From an uncultured archaeon (GTDB taxonomy: Archaea > Nanobdellota > Nanobdellia > Woesearchaeales > CAIVOO01): a DNA stretch of 12,473 nucleotides. The stretch spans positions 1 to 12,473 of the forward strand of contig CAIVOO010000107.1 in assembly GCA_903907555.1 (NCBI GenBank), in the 5' to 3' direction. Below the pieces are notes generated by a model. The model worked only from the letters and a program-made list of their open reading frames with translations. It was not told where the DNA came from and did no database searches. Position numbers and translations under genes: made by a program. Shown one piece after another: positions 6,431 to 12,458 of this stretch. The stretch's first letter is position 1. Each line of letters opens with the position of its first letter.

Positions 6431-7045
6431 ATGACACAAAAAAATATTCCAGACTGCTGCAAGGCAGACAGCACAAAAAAGGGTATTGTTTCGGGAATCA
6501 TCTACGGATTAGTGCCGCATGCCGGCTGCATAGCTTTTATGCTGGCTGCAGTGTTCGGCGCTACAGCCGCAATGTCTATAATAAAGCCACTGCTGTTAAG
6601 CTCATATTTCTTTTACGGGCTGATAGCTTTGTCTCTGGTTTTTGCAACGATATCTGCAGTGATTTATCTGTATAGGCACAAAAGCCTTTCAGCTGCTGGC
6701 ATCAAGCACAGATGGAAATACCTTTCAATACTTTACGGAACAACAATTATTGTCAACCTGCTGTTCTTTATGGTGATATTCCCGATGGTTACAGCGCAGG
6801 TATATTCAGGCGAACCTGCAAATGTGCCTGCAAATGGTGTTGGCAAATTAACAATTAATGTCGATATCCCCTGCCCTGGGCATGCGCCTCTTATTTCAGA
6901 AGAGCTGAAGAAAGTTGAAGGGGTGCAGGCAGTCAAATACAATTTTCCGAACGAATTCGTGGTTGCTTATGACGCTTCAAAGACTTCGAAAGATAAGATT
7001 TTAGGAATTCTAATATTCCAGACATATCCTGCAAAGGTGAAATAA
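6431..7045 (+). CDS. Three-TM protein with C-terminal HMA-like domain, MerT-like architecture
   Basis: 204 residues. The N-terminus carries a Cys pair (C9-C10, PDCCKAD). TM1 (about 18-47) contains H30 and C33 in GLVPHAGCIAF; TM2 covers about 54-81 and TM3 about 97-121. A loop rich in Pro/Asn leads to a ferredoxin-like HMA domain (138-204). Its metal-loop position reads IPCPGHAPLISEELKKVEGV, so the usual CxxC is C148-x-G-H151. Three TM helices with a Cys in TM1 and an HMA domain match mercury transporters of the MerT/MerTP type in architecture; sequence identity to them is not claimed. The likely role is binding or moving a soft metal ion across the membrane. The upstream gene encodes a membrane regulator with a Cys/His loop, so the two may form a sensing and transport unit. 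Substrate is unknown. Confidence 0.7.
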   Translation: MTQKNIPDCCKADSTKKGIVSGIIYGLVPHAGCIAFMLAAVFGATAAMSIIKPLLLSSYFFYGLIALSLVFATISAVIYLYRHKSLSAAGIKHRWKYLSILYGTTIIVNLLFFMVIFPMVTAQVYSGEPANVPANGVGKLTINVDIPCPGHAPLISEELKKVEGVQAVKYNFPNEFVVAYDASKTSKDKILGILIFQTYPAKVK

Positions 7046-7068
7046 TCGCTATTTTAGTATATGCAACC

Positions 7069-7077
7069 TTTTATAAA
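7069..7077 (+). promoter_or_regulatory. TATA box for the HAD gene
   Basis: ttttataaa is centred 27 nt before the ATG at 7100. No Shine-Dalgarno sequence is present, so a leaderless transcript is expected. Confidence 0.65.
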
Positions 7078-7099
7078 GAATTAGCTGATTCCAGCGTCG

Positions 7100-7735
7100 A
7101 TGAGTAAATACAAGGCAATACTTTTCGATTTGGACGGGACTTTAGTCTCCACGAACATATCATTAATACATCATCTTTTTAATCAAGCAGTATCCAAGTT
7201 TGGCAAAACAGCATCTGTTGAGGATTGCAAACGCTTCTGGTTTTTTAATGGAAGAACTGATTTTATAAAAAATCATTTTGGTATCAGCCCGTCTGATTTC
7301 TGGCCTGTTTACGGGGCCCTTGATACTGTTGATTTGAGAAAAAAACATGCTAAAGCATATCCTGATGTTTCTTCTCTGCATCAACTTAAAAGTCAAGGCT
7401 TCAAGCTTGGCATAGTGACTGGTGCAAAGGATGATATTGCTGAATACGAGATAGGATTGGTTGGCAGAGCGCTTTTTGATTCTGTGATAGTCGCACATCC
7501 TAATTTAGGAGTTGCTTTCAAGCCTCACCCGCAGGGGATTGAAAATTGCTTGAAGATGCTTGGTTTTTCTAATAATCAGGCAGTGTATATCGGAAATGCT
7601 GACGAAGATGTTGTTTTTGCCAAAAATGCAGGGGTTTTAGATATTCTTGTTGATAGAGGAGAATATGTTTATTCAGGCCCTGAACCATCTCACAAAATCA
7701 GTCATCTGTATGAACTTGAGAATTTTCTTAGATAA
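7100..7735 (+). CDS. HAD-superfamily hydrolase, phosphoglycolate phosphatase-like
   Basis: 211 residues, soluble. Motif I is FDLDGTL, with nucleophile D10 and acid/base D12. A helical cap follows (about 17-85). Motif II is VTGA with T107, motif III is FKPHP with K141, and motif IV is YIGNADEDVVFAKNAG (163-178). Motif IV normally reads GDxxxD; here the first Asp is N166 and D170 remains, with D168 and E169 nearby. The C1-type cap and the KPHP block resemble phosphoglycolate phosphatase and related sugar- or nucleotide-phosphatases. The substrate cannot be assigned from sequence. It stands alone between a putative metal locus and a SpoIIM-family gene, each with its own promoter, so context gives no hint. 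Confidence 0.85.
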   Translation: MSKYKAILFDLDGTLVSTNISLIHHLFNQAVSKFGKTASVEDCKRFWFFNGRTDFIKNHFGISPSDFWPVYGALDTVDLRKKHAKAYPDVSSLHQLKSQGFKLGIVTGAKDDIAEYEIGLVGRALFDSVIVAHPNLGVAFKPHPQGIENCLKMLGFSNNQAVYIGNADEDVVFAKNAGVLDILVDRGEYVYSGPEPSHKISHLYELENFLR

Positions 7736-7756
7736 TGACTTCAAAACGATAACAAA

Positions 7757-7766
7757 CATTTAAAAA
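7757..7766 (+). promoter_or_regulatory. BRE/TATA element for the SpoIIM-family gene
   Basis: catttaaaaa, preceded by aaa, is centred 27 nt before the ATG at 7789. It has the same AAACATTTA core as the promoters at 1011 and 8655. Confidence 0.6.
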
Positions 7767-7788
7767 GAAAATAGCCCTTTACAGCTTA

Positions 7789-8634
7789 ATGCTTGAAGAG
7801 ATTTATGATGTTAAATGGCTAAAGAATAATCCTGCTTACGCTTTTCTTCTTGGGCTAGCATACGCTGTCATCGGAATTGGCGGAGCCATACTGCTGTTTC
7901 CTGACGACCCTGCGCTGATTTCTGTTGCTATAATATCAATTTTACTGATGCCTTCATTATATCAGCTTTCTGTAATTGAAGAGGAGAGCGAAAAGTCTGA
8001 GGGCTGGTTCAATCTTATTGACTTGCTAAAAAAGCAGAAATCAGCATTCAAGGTTTATCTCTTCCTTTTCTTCGGTATATTCGTAACATATGCATTCTTC
8101 GCATTATTTCTTCCAAACCTGGCTACGAATGTTTTATTCCAGAAGCAGCTTGCAATTCTGTCTGGAAAGGCACTTTTCGATTCAGGAATTTTCATACACA
8201 TATTTTTCAATAATTTCAGGATTTTAATGCTCTGCTTTGTGATATCATTAATTGCAGGCAACGGAGCAATTTTCTTAATTACTTGGAATGCATCTGTATG
8301 GGGAACGATTTTTGGGAATTTAGCTAAGACATCAGCATCTGCAGTTGGCAAGGATCCTTGGATTTATTTTGCCTTGATAATATTAAGCGTGCTTCCGCAT
8401 CTGGTTCTAGAGATAACTAGCTACATAATTAGTATAATATCTGGTTCAGTCATATCAGAAGCCAGTCTCAAGGAGAGAATTTTCTCGCCGCAGTTCAATT
8501 TGATACTGAAATATAATCTTGTTCTGCTTGTTTTGGGGTTCGTAATTCTAGTAATAGCTGCTTTGGTGGAATCTTATGTGCTGAACAATGCCTCCACATA
8601 CTCAACCATAATACTGCAGAGCTTTTATAAATAG
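7789..8634 (+). CDS. SpoIIM-family integral membrane protein
   Basis: 281 residues with about six hydrophobic segments: roughly 16-37, 42-60, 88-109, 145-166, 191-218 and 243-265. The region NNFRILMLCFVISLIAGNG (141-159) then WNASVWGTIFGNL and LPHLVLEITSYIISIISG (202-219) matches the stage II sporulation protein M (DUF95) family. That family is widespread in archaea that do not sporulate. In Bacillus SpoIIM works in the engulfment complex; the archaeal role is not established, and a link to membrane remodelling is only suggested by homology. It lies one gene ahead of ftsZ, which is mildly suggestive of envelope or division work. Its own promoter and ATG position indicate a leaderless transcript. 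Confidence 0.8.
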   Translation: MLEEIYDVKWLKNNPAYAFLLGLAYAVIGIGGAILLFPDDPALISVAIISILLMPSLYQLSVIEEESEKSEGWFNLIDLLKKQKSAFKVYLFLFFGIFVTYAFFALFLPNLATNVLFQKQLAILSGKALFDSGIFIHIFFNNFRILMLCFVISLIAGNGAIFLITWNASVWGTIFGNLAKTSASAVGKDPWIYFALIILSVLPHLVLEITSYIISIISGSVISEASLKERIFSPQFNLILKYNLVLLVLGFVILVIAALVESYVLNNASTYSTIILQSFYK

Positions 8635-8637
8635 CCC

Positions 8638-8649
8638 CTCTTGCAAGAG
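8638..8649. repeat. Perfect 12-bp palindrome upstream of the FKBP promoter
   Basis: CTCTTGCAAGAG starts 3 nt after the SpoIIM-family stop and ends 5 nt before the FKBP TATA element. It is a good operator candidate for a dimeric regulator. As RNA it has too little loop to be a convincing terminator. Confidence 0.45.
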
Positions 8650-8654
8650 CAAAA

Positions 8655-8666
8655 CATTTAAAAATA
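8655..8666 (+). promoter_or_regulatory. BRE/TATA element for the FKBP gene
   Basis: catttaaaaata preceded by aaaa predicts transcription start near 8687. That gives a leader of about 140 nt before the TTG at 8827, in contrast to the leaderless neighbours. A second TATA-like stretch (catatata, about 8682) could start transcription some 25 nt later. Confidence 0.55.
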
Positions 8667-8726
8667 CCCCTTATCTCCACACATATATCCTTCTCTTTAA
8701 CGATTAAAAGAGCAGAGGAAGGTCTT

Positions 8727-8801
8727 ATGACAGCAATCAAAAACTCTGAAAAATTCAGAGTTTTTGGTGTTACCTTCGATTTTCGAAGTAACATCATTTA
8801 A
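8727..8801 (+). CDS. Candidate 24-codon leader peptide upstream of the FKBP gene
   Basis: ATG at 8727 follows a purine-rich AGAGGAAGG (8714-8722) suited to ribosome binding. The frame runs 24 codons to TAA at 8799 and translates to a Phe-rich peptide (four Phe) with no recognised family. It spans both hairpins of the leader, so ribosomes on it would disrupt them. The TAATG at 8799-8803 also begins a 10-codon frame ending at 8833 that overlaps the FKBP start codon, which would allow coupling. The short length means chance cannot be excluded. Confidence 0.3.
   Translation: MTAIKNSEKFRVFGVTFDFRSNII
8738..8766 (+). promoter_or_regulatory. 13-bp perfect hairpin in the FKBP leader (attenuator-like)
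   Basis: Arms CAAAAACTCTGAA and TTCAGAGTTTTTG pair perfectly around an AAA loop, and one G·U and one A·U pair can extend the stem. The core CTCTGAA/TTCAGAG followed by TTTTT resembles an intrinsic terminator placed about 60 nt before the gene. It lies inside the predicted 5' leader and inside the candidate leader peptide. Confidence 0.6.
8770..8793 (+). promoter_or_regulatory. Second hairpin in the FKBP leader
   Basis: CTTCGA and TCGAAG pair around TTT. An outer TGTTA/TAACA pairing extends the stem across a single bulged C. It follows the first hairpin by 3 nt and ends 22 nt before the Shine-Dalgarno sequence. Confidence 0.5.
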
Positions 8802-8815
8802 TGTTTGTCATACTC

Positions 8816-8821
8816 AGGAGG
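8816..8821 (+). promoter_or_regulatory. Shine-Dalgarno sequence fixing the TTG start of the FKBP gene
   Basis: AGGAGG is separated by 5 nt from the TTG at 8827. This strong match decides the start. The open frame extends further upstream, but those codons lie in the leader hairpins and encode nothing like an FKBP. Confidence 0.8.
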
Positions 8822-8826
8822 AAATC

Positions 8827-9513
8827 TTGGTAACAATCAAAAAAAACGATTTCGTGGAACTTGAATACACAGGAATGACTGCAGATGACAAGCTGGTTTT
8901 TGATACAACAGACAAGGATGTTGCGAAAAAGCATGGCATACACAATGAAAAATACGGCTACGGCCCGATAACCATCTGCATAGGGCAGCACAACATAGTC
9001 AAAGGCTTGGATGAATTTTTAGTAGATAAAAATCTTGATCAGGAATACGAAGTTGAGCTCACTCCAGATAAAGCCTTTGGAAAGAAAGATATCAAACTCA
9101 TAAAATTGATACCGACATCAAGCTTCACAAAGCAAAACATCAGGCCTGTAGCAGGGCTTTCGGTAAATATAGACGGAATAATGGGCACAGTAAAAACCGT
9201 CACAGGCGGAAGGACAATAGTTGATTTCAACCACCCGTTATCCGGAAAAAACATAATCTACAAGGTGCATCCTAAAAGGATAGTCACAGAAGACAAGGAT
9301 AAAGTAGCAGCATTCCTTTCATTGGAACTGCAGATACCTAAAGATTCTCTTGAAATTGAAGTCAAAGGCGAGGAAGCAGTTGTTAAATCGAAGCTGAACA
9401 TACCGCCTGAGATACACAACCTGATAGAAAAGAAGCTGGAGCATTACATACCTCATATGAAGAAGCTTACTTTCGTCAGCAATGAGAAACAACAGGAACA
9501 TATAGTAGAATAG
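8827..9513 (+). CDS. FKBP-type peptidyl-prolyl isomerase, SlyD-like long form
   Basis: 228 residues from TTG. The FKBP core opens with KKNDFVELEYTGM (about 5-17) and continues with VFDTT, then ICIGQHNIVKGLDEFLV (about 62-78) and TPDKAFGKKD. The insert-in-flap (IF) domain follows at about 95-150, ending in GRTIVDFNHPLSGKN, which is diagnostic of SlyD-like proteins. The IF domain gives chaperone activity; the core isomerises X-Pro bonds. A further domain of about 75 residues at the C-terminus matches the length of the Methanocaldococcus 26-kDa FKBP. The protein is cytosolic, with no signal peptide. Its mRNA appears to carry a structured leader with two hairpins and a candidate leader peptide, unlike its neighbours, so expression is probably controlled after initiation of transcription. 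Confidence 0.92.
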   Translation: MVTIKKNDFVELEYTGMTADDKLVFDTTDKDVAKKHGIHNEKYGYGPITICIGQHNIVKGLDEFLVDKNLDQEYEVELTPDKAFGKKDIKLIKLIPTSSFTKQNIRPVAGLSVNIDGIMGTVKTVTGGRTIVDFNHPLSGKNIIYKVHPKRIVTEDKDKVAAFLSLELQIPKDSLEIEVKGEEAVVKSKLNIPPEIHNLIEKKLEHYIPHMKKLTFVSNEKQQEHIVE

Positions 9514-9515
9514 AA

Positions 9516-9526
9516 ATATTATTAAA
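9516..9526 (+). promoter_or_regulatory. Weak TATA-like element for ftsZ
   Basis: atattattaaa starts 3 nt after the FKBP stop and would give transcription start near 9547, with a leader of about 25 nt holding the ftsZ Shine-Dalgarno sequence. The match is weaker than at the other promoters, so read-through from the FKBP gene is also possible. Confidence 0.4.
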
Positions 9527-9557
9527 TGAGCTATACCCAAGAATTGCCATAGTTGGC

Positions 9558-9564
9558 GAGGTGG
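9558..9564 (+). promoter_or_regulatory. Shine-Dalgarno sequence of ftsZ
   Basis: GAGGTGG is 7 nt before the ATG at 9572, a standard archaeal ribosome-binding site that supports this start. Confidence 0.75.
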
Positions 9565-9571
9565 AGTCAAA

Positions 9572-10684
9572 ATGGACCGATTAATAAGAAATGTGGCTGA
9601 GAAGTCAAGCATTAGCTTGAAGCAAAAGCTTCCTGAACAGAAGAATGAGATTGATGCAGAGCTTGAAGCGCTTCTTACAAAGCAGCGAGCTTCAATCAAG
9701 GTAATTGGCTGTGGCGGTGGCGGAAACAACACAATAAACAGAATAACGGAGATTGGTGTTACAGGCGCTGAAACAATCGCAGTCAATACAGATGCGCAGG
9801 ATTTGCTTTACACTTACGCTGACAAGAAAATACTCATAGGAAAAGATTCAACAAAAGGCCTTGGCGCAGGTTCAATACCAAAAGTTGGTGAAGAAGCTGC
9901 CAAGGAAAGCGAGTCTGATATCAAGGCAGCTATTCAGGGTGCAGATATGGTCTTCCTCACATGCGGACTTGGAGGAGGAACAGGAACAGGAGCAACACCT
10001 ATTATTGCAGAAGTCGCCAAGAAATTAGGCGCGCTGACTGTTGGGGTTGTCACAATGCCTTTCACGATGGAAGGCAACAGGAGATACGAAAACGCAGTCA
10101 TCGGGCTTGAAAAACTTCAAGATCTGGTTGACACATTGATAGTCATTCCAAACGACAAGCTGCTCGAGCTTGCCCCAGACCTGCCATTGCATACAGCATT
10201 CAAGGTGGCAGATGAGATTTTGACAAATGCAGTCAAGGGAATCGCAGAGCTCGTCACAAAGGCAGGGCTTGTAAACCTGGATTTCGCAGACATTAGAGTT
10301 GTCATGGGAAAAGGCGGTGTCGCACTAATCGGAGTCGGAGAATCTGACTCAGAGAACAGGGCAGTTGAAGCTGTTGAAAAAGCAATTGCAAATCCCTTGC
10401 TTGATGTTGACATCTCAGGAGCTTCAGGCGCATTAATCAATGTGTGCGGCGGTCCTGACATGACGCTTAACGAAGCAAGGAAAGTTGTCGAGACAATATC
10501 TGACAGAATCTCAGAGGACGCAAGAGTCATCTGGGGAGCGCAGATATCAGACGACTTGGCAAACACAATAAGGGTTATGCTCATAGTCACAGGCGTTCAG
10601 TCAAACCAGATTTTTGGCACGCCGAAGACAAAAGAGAAAAAACAAGCAATAAAAAACGAGTTAGGAATAGATTTTTTGGATTAA
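9572..10684 (+). CDS. ftsZ: Cell division protein FtsZ (archaeal FtsZ1 type)
   Basis: 370 residues, tubulin-like GTPase that assembles the division ring. The nucleotide-binding loop VIGCGGGGNNTINR (44-57) starts the fold after a roughly 40-residue N-terminal helical extension typical of archaeal FtsZ1. The tubulin signature GGGTGTG is at 134-140. The T7 synergy loop is NLDFAD (235-240), with D237 and D240 to activate GTP hydrolysis in the next subunit. All elements for activity are present. The C-terminus ends in a conserved-looking short tail, ELGIDFLD, after a Lys-rich linker; such tails bind partners like SepF in archaea. secE begins 1 nt after the stop, so division and translocation/transcription genes share one mRNA. 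Confidence 0.97.
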   Translation: MDRLIRNVAEKSSISLKQKLPEQKNEIDAELEALLTKQRASIKVIGCGGGGNNTINRITEIGVTGAETIAVNTDAQDLLYTYADKKILIGKDSTKGLGAGSIPKVGEEAAKESESDIKAAIQGADMVFLTCGLGGGTGTGATPIIAEVAKKLGALTVGVVTMPFTMEGNRRYENAVIGLEKLQDLVDTLIVIPNDKLLELAPDLPLHTAFKVADEILTNAVKGIAELVTKAGLVNLDFADIRVVMGKGGVALIGVGESDSENRAVEAVEKAIANPLLDVDISGASGALINVCGGPDMTLNEARKVVETISDRISEDARVIWGAQISDDLANTIRVMLIVTGVQSNQIFGTPKTKEKKQAIKNELGIDFLD

Positions 10685-10685
10685 A

Positions 10686-10910
10686 ATGGAAGGCGAACAA
10701 CAACCACAACCACAATTTGAACAGCAGAATACTTGGAAAAGCAGGCTGAAGAGATTTTTGTATGAATGCAGGATAGTCCTCAGGGTTACAAAGAAGCCCG
10801 GCAGGGAGGAGTACAAGACAATACTCAAAGTTTCTGGATTGGGGATTCTCGCAATCGGAATTATAGGGTTCATCCTTCAGATGCTTAAGCAGATATTGAC
10901 TTTATTCTAA
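10686..10910 (+). CDS. secE: Protein translocase subunit SecE (Sec61 gamma)
   Basis: 74 residues. A Gln-rich N-terminus is followed by an amphipathic helix (about 17-38, with WKSRLKRFLYECRIVLRVTKKPGREEY) and one TM segment (about 48-70). This is the standard single-span SecE/Sec61-gamma layout that clamps the SecY channel. The VTKKP block is typical of the archaeal/eukaryotic form. The start is 1 nt after the ftsZ stop without its own Shine-Dalgarno sequence, so translation is probably coupled. spt5 follows 11 nt downstream, the usual archaeal order. Confidence 0.93.
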   Translation: MEGEQQPQPQFEQQNTWKSRLKRFLYECRIVLRVTKKPGREEYKTILKVSGLGILAIGIIGFILQMLKQILTLF

Positions 10911-10913
10911 AAA

Positions 10914-10918
10914 GAGGT
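10914..10918 (+). promoter_or_regulatory. Shine-Dalgarno sequence of spt5
   Basis: GAGGT in the 11-nt secE-spt5 gap lies 3 nt before the ATG at 10922, slightly closer than usual. Confidence 0.55.
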
Positions 10919-10921
10919 AAA

Positions 10922-11443
10922 ATGGCAGAAGAACAAACAGCAACACCGGCACCACAGCAGGAAGCGACGCAGATTTTCGCGCTCAGGACTACAGCTAACA
11001 GGGAAGACCAGGTCATGGATTTCCTCACAAGCAATGTCCAGAAAAAGAAGATAGGAGTTTATGCAATAGTCAAGCCTCATGGAATGAGAAGCTACATTTT
11101 CGTAGAGGCAAAAAACAAGTCAGAAGCAGAAGCTGCTGCGCAAGGAATACCGTATGCAAGAGGAATACTCCCCCAGCCAATCGCGTTCAAGGAAATAGAG
11201 CACATGCTTGAGCAGGTCAGAAAGGAAATGAACATAATCAAGAATGATGTTGTTGAAATCATTTCAGGGCCGTTCAAAAGAGAAAATGCCAAAGTGCAAA
11301 GAATCGACAAGCAGAAGGAGGAGGTTGTTGTGCTCCTGCTCCAGTCAGCAGTTCCAATACCAATCACTTTGAAATTAGATGCTGTCAAGGTCATCAGAAG
11401 AGAGTCTACCGAGACAGATGAAGAGGAGAAAGAAGGCAGGTGA
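10922..11443 (+). CDS. spt5: Transcription elongation factor Spt5 (NusG family)
   Basis: 173 residues. A low-complexity N-terminus (1-15, rich in Glu, Ala, Pro and Gln) precedes the NGN domain (about 16-95: IFALRTTANREDQV, then HGMRSYIFVEA). A KOW domain follows (about 107-160, KNDVVEIISGPFKRENAKV). The NGN domain bridges the RNA polymerase clamp with Spt4 for processivity; KOW contacts RNA or the ribosome. An acidic C-terminal tail of about 12 residues (ETDEEEKEGR) extends past the KOW. The N-terminal low-complexity segment is longer than in many archaeal Spt5 proteins. The gene is in the ftsZ-secE-spt5-rpl11 cluster; rpl11 begins 45 nt later with its own promoter. Confidence 0.95.
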   Translation: MAEEQTATPAPQQEATQIFALRTTANREDQVMDFLTSNVQKKKIGVYAIVKPHGMRSYIFVEAKNKSEAEAAAQGIPYARGILPQPIAFKEIEHMLEQVRKEMNIIKNDVVEIISGPFKRENAKVQRIDKQKEEVVVLLLQSAVPIPITLKLDAVKVIRRESTETDEEEKEGR

Positions 11444-11456
11444 AAAGAAGGGCAAT

Positions 11457-11466
11457 CTTTATAAAG
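11457..11466 (+). promoter_or_regulatory. TATA box for rpl11
   Basis: ctttataaag, itself palindromic, is centred about 28 nt before the ATG at 11489. L11 can therefore be made from a leaderless transcript as well as by read-through from spt5. Confidence 0.65.
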
Positions 11467-11488
11467 GACCCACAAAACTTTCTAGACA

Positions 11489-12277
11489 ATGGCAAAAATA
11501 ACAGTAGATGCGATGATTGAAGGCGGAAAGGCATCAGCAGCTCCGCCATTAGGGCCATCATTAGGACCTACAGGGCTTAACATAGCCCAGGTAATCGCAG
11601 ATATCAACAAGAAGACTGCAGCATTCAAGGGAATGCAGGTCCCAATCAAAATCAAGGCAGATACTGATACAAAAGAATACACAATCGAGGTTGGAACACC
11701 TCCAACATCAAGCCTTCTGAAAAAAGAAGCCAATGTCGAAAAAGGCTCTGGCTTTGCAAAAACAGACAAAGTAGCAGACTTAATGATTGAACAGATAATC
11801 AAAGTTGCCAAGATGAAGGAAGATTCATTGGCAGGCAAGACATTAAAGGACAAAATAAAGAGCGTCATAGGAACATGCGTCTCAATGGGAATTCTTGTAG
11901 AAGGAAAAGATGCCAAGGATGCAGTGCAAGATGTTGCAAAAGGACTCTATGACAAGGAAATAAAGGCAGAGAAGATAGAGCTTACAGCAGAAGAGTTGAA
12001 AACACTTGAAGAAGAAAAGAAAAAGCTCGCAGAAGAAGTTACAAAGAGAAAGGCAGAGGAAGAAAAGAAGGCAAACGACATAATCTCATCGCTCGCAGGA
12101 AAAGAGAAGTCAATAATCAAATCAAAATTAAGAGAGGCAGGAATCTCAGAAGCATTGATTGGAAAGTTGGTTGCAGGAGCAGCACCAGCAGGCGGAGCAA
12201 CAGGCGGCAAGGAAGCGCCAGCCGCAGCAGGAGCGAAGCCGGCAGCAGGAGCGAAGCCAGCCGCAGCGAAGAAGTAA
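11489..12277 (+). CDS. rpl11: Large ribosomal subunit protein uL11 with long C-terminal extension
   Basis: 262 residues; archaeal uL11 usually has about 160. Residues 1-163 are a normal L11: the N-terminal domain with APPLGPSLGPTGLN (18-31), then the rRNA-binding domain with TPPTSSLLKKEA and VIGTCVSMGILVEGKDA. L11 sits at the GTPase-associated centre beside the stalk. The extra 99 residues have three parts: a Glu/Lys-rich probable coiled coil (164-194), a helical stretch (about 195-228, containing IISSLAGKEKSIIKSKL), and a flexible Ala/Gly/Pro/Lys tail (229-262) ending in basic residues. No stop or frameshift separates core and extension and base use changes little, so it is one protein. Its function is unknown; the position next to the stalk suggests interaction with stalk proteins, factors or rRNA. 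Confidence 0.95.
   Translation: MAKITVDAMIEGGKASAAPPLGPSLGPTGLNIAQVIADINKKTAAFKGMQVPIKIKADTDTKEYTIEVGTPPTSSLLKKEANVEKGSGFAKTDKVADLMIEQIIKVAKMKEDSLAGKTLKDKIKSVIGTCVSMGILVEGKDAKDAVQDVAKGLYDKEIKAEKIELTAEELKTLEEEKKKLAEEVTKRKAEEEKKANDIISSLAGKEKSIIKSKLREAGISEALIGKLVAGAAPAGGATGGKEAPAAAGAKPAAGAKPAAAKK
12224..12259 (+). repeat. Two-copy 18-bp tandem repeat in the rpl11 3' end
   Basis: Units at 12224-12241 and 12242-12259 differ only in the last base and encode AAGAKP twice within the L11 tail. This is a site where tail length could vary by slippage in steps of six residues. Confidence 0.85.
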
Positions 12278-12279
12278 AT

Positions 12280-12321
12280 TTTTATAATTCTTTTAAACAT
12301 GTTGTCTACTTCTAGACAGCA
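12280..12321 (+). terminator. T-rich stretch and 9-bp hairpin after rpl11
   Basis: T-tracts (ttttt at about 12281 and tttt at about 12292) directly follow the rpl11 stop, as in archaeal U-tract termination. They are followed by a hairpin with arms 12300-12308 and 12313-12321 (core TGTCTA/TAGACA, one G·U pair) and loop CTTC. Confidence 0.5.
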
Positions 12322-12369
12322 CAGATTAATATATTGGAAAAATCAGTCATTCTATTGCTCATATACCAT

Positions 12370-12428
12370 AAAGAGTTTTTGTTGGGCTTTGCTTCTTGCA
12401 AGCCCTTCAAGACTCTTTTTTTATTTTT
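12370..12428 (+). terminator. Large bipartite hairpin with T-tract
   Basis: The outer stem AAAGAGT (12370-12376) pairs with ACTCTTT (12412-12418). The inner stem GGGC-t-TTGC (12384-12392) pairs with GCAAGCCC (12398-12405) around TTCTT. A run of seven T, one A and five T ends the structure (12416-12428). This is the strongest terminator-like element in the window. It may end read-through from rpl11 or a separate short transcript starting from the TATA-like attaatata near 12326. Confidence 0.6.
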
Positions 12429-12440
12429 GATTTTAAGCTT

Positions 12441-12458
12441 TCAACCAATTCTGGTTGA
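12441..12458. repeat. 7-bp inverted repeat near the window end
   Basis: TCAACCA and TGGTTGA flank ATTC. It lies before a TATA-like aaaactatata at the window edge, so it may belong to the control region of a gene outside the window. Confidence 0.4.

Noticed and set aside
7585..7635. HAD motif IV Asn-for-Asp as evidence of an inactive enzyme
   Set aside because: Motif IV varies among HAD enzymes and D168, E169 and D170 remain available, so loss of activity cannot be concluded.
8764..8826. Upstream extension of the FKBP reading frame
   Set aside because: These codons overlap the leader hairpins and encode nothing FKBP-like. AGGAGG with 5-nt spacing points to the TTG at 8827.
9319..9786. Long minus-strand open frame across the FKBP-ftsZ junction
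   Set aside because: It is antisense to two clearly recognised genes and its translation is hydrophobic low-information sequence. Similar antisense frames over map, purF, hisS, ftsZ, spt5 and rpl11 were rejected for the same reason.
12370..12428. Ribosomal protein L1 autoregulatory site or tRNA-like structure
   Set aside because: The hairpin lacks the L1 target features known from methanogen leaders and has no cloverleaf. A terminator-like reading fits better.
12299..12430. 43-codon open frame after rpl11
   Set aside because: It runs through both hairpins and the T-tract, has no ribosome-binding site, its nearest TATA-like sequence is too close, and its translation looks like random hydrophobic sequence.
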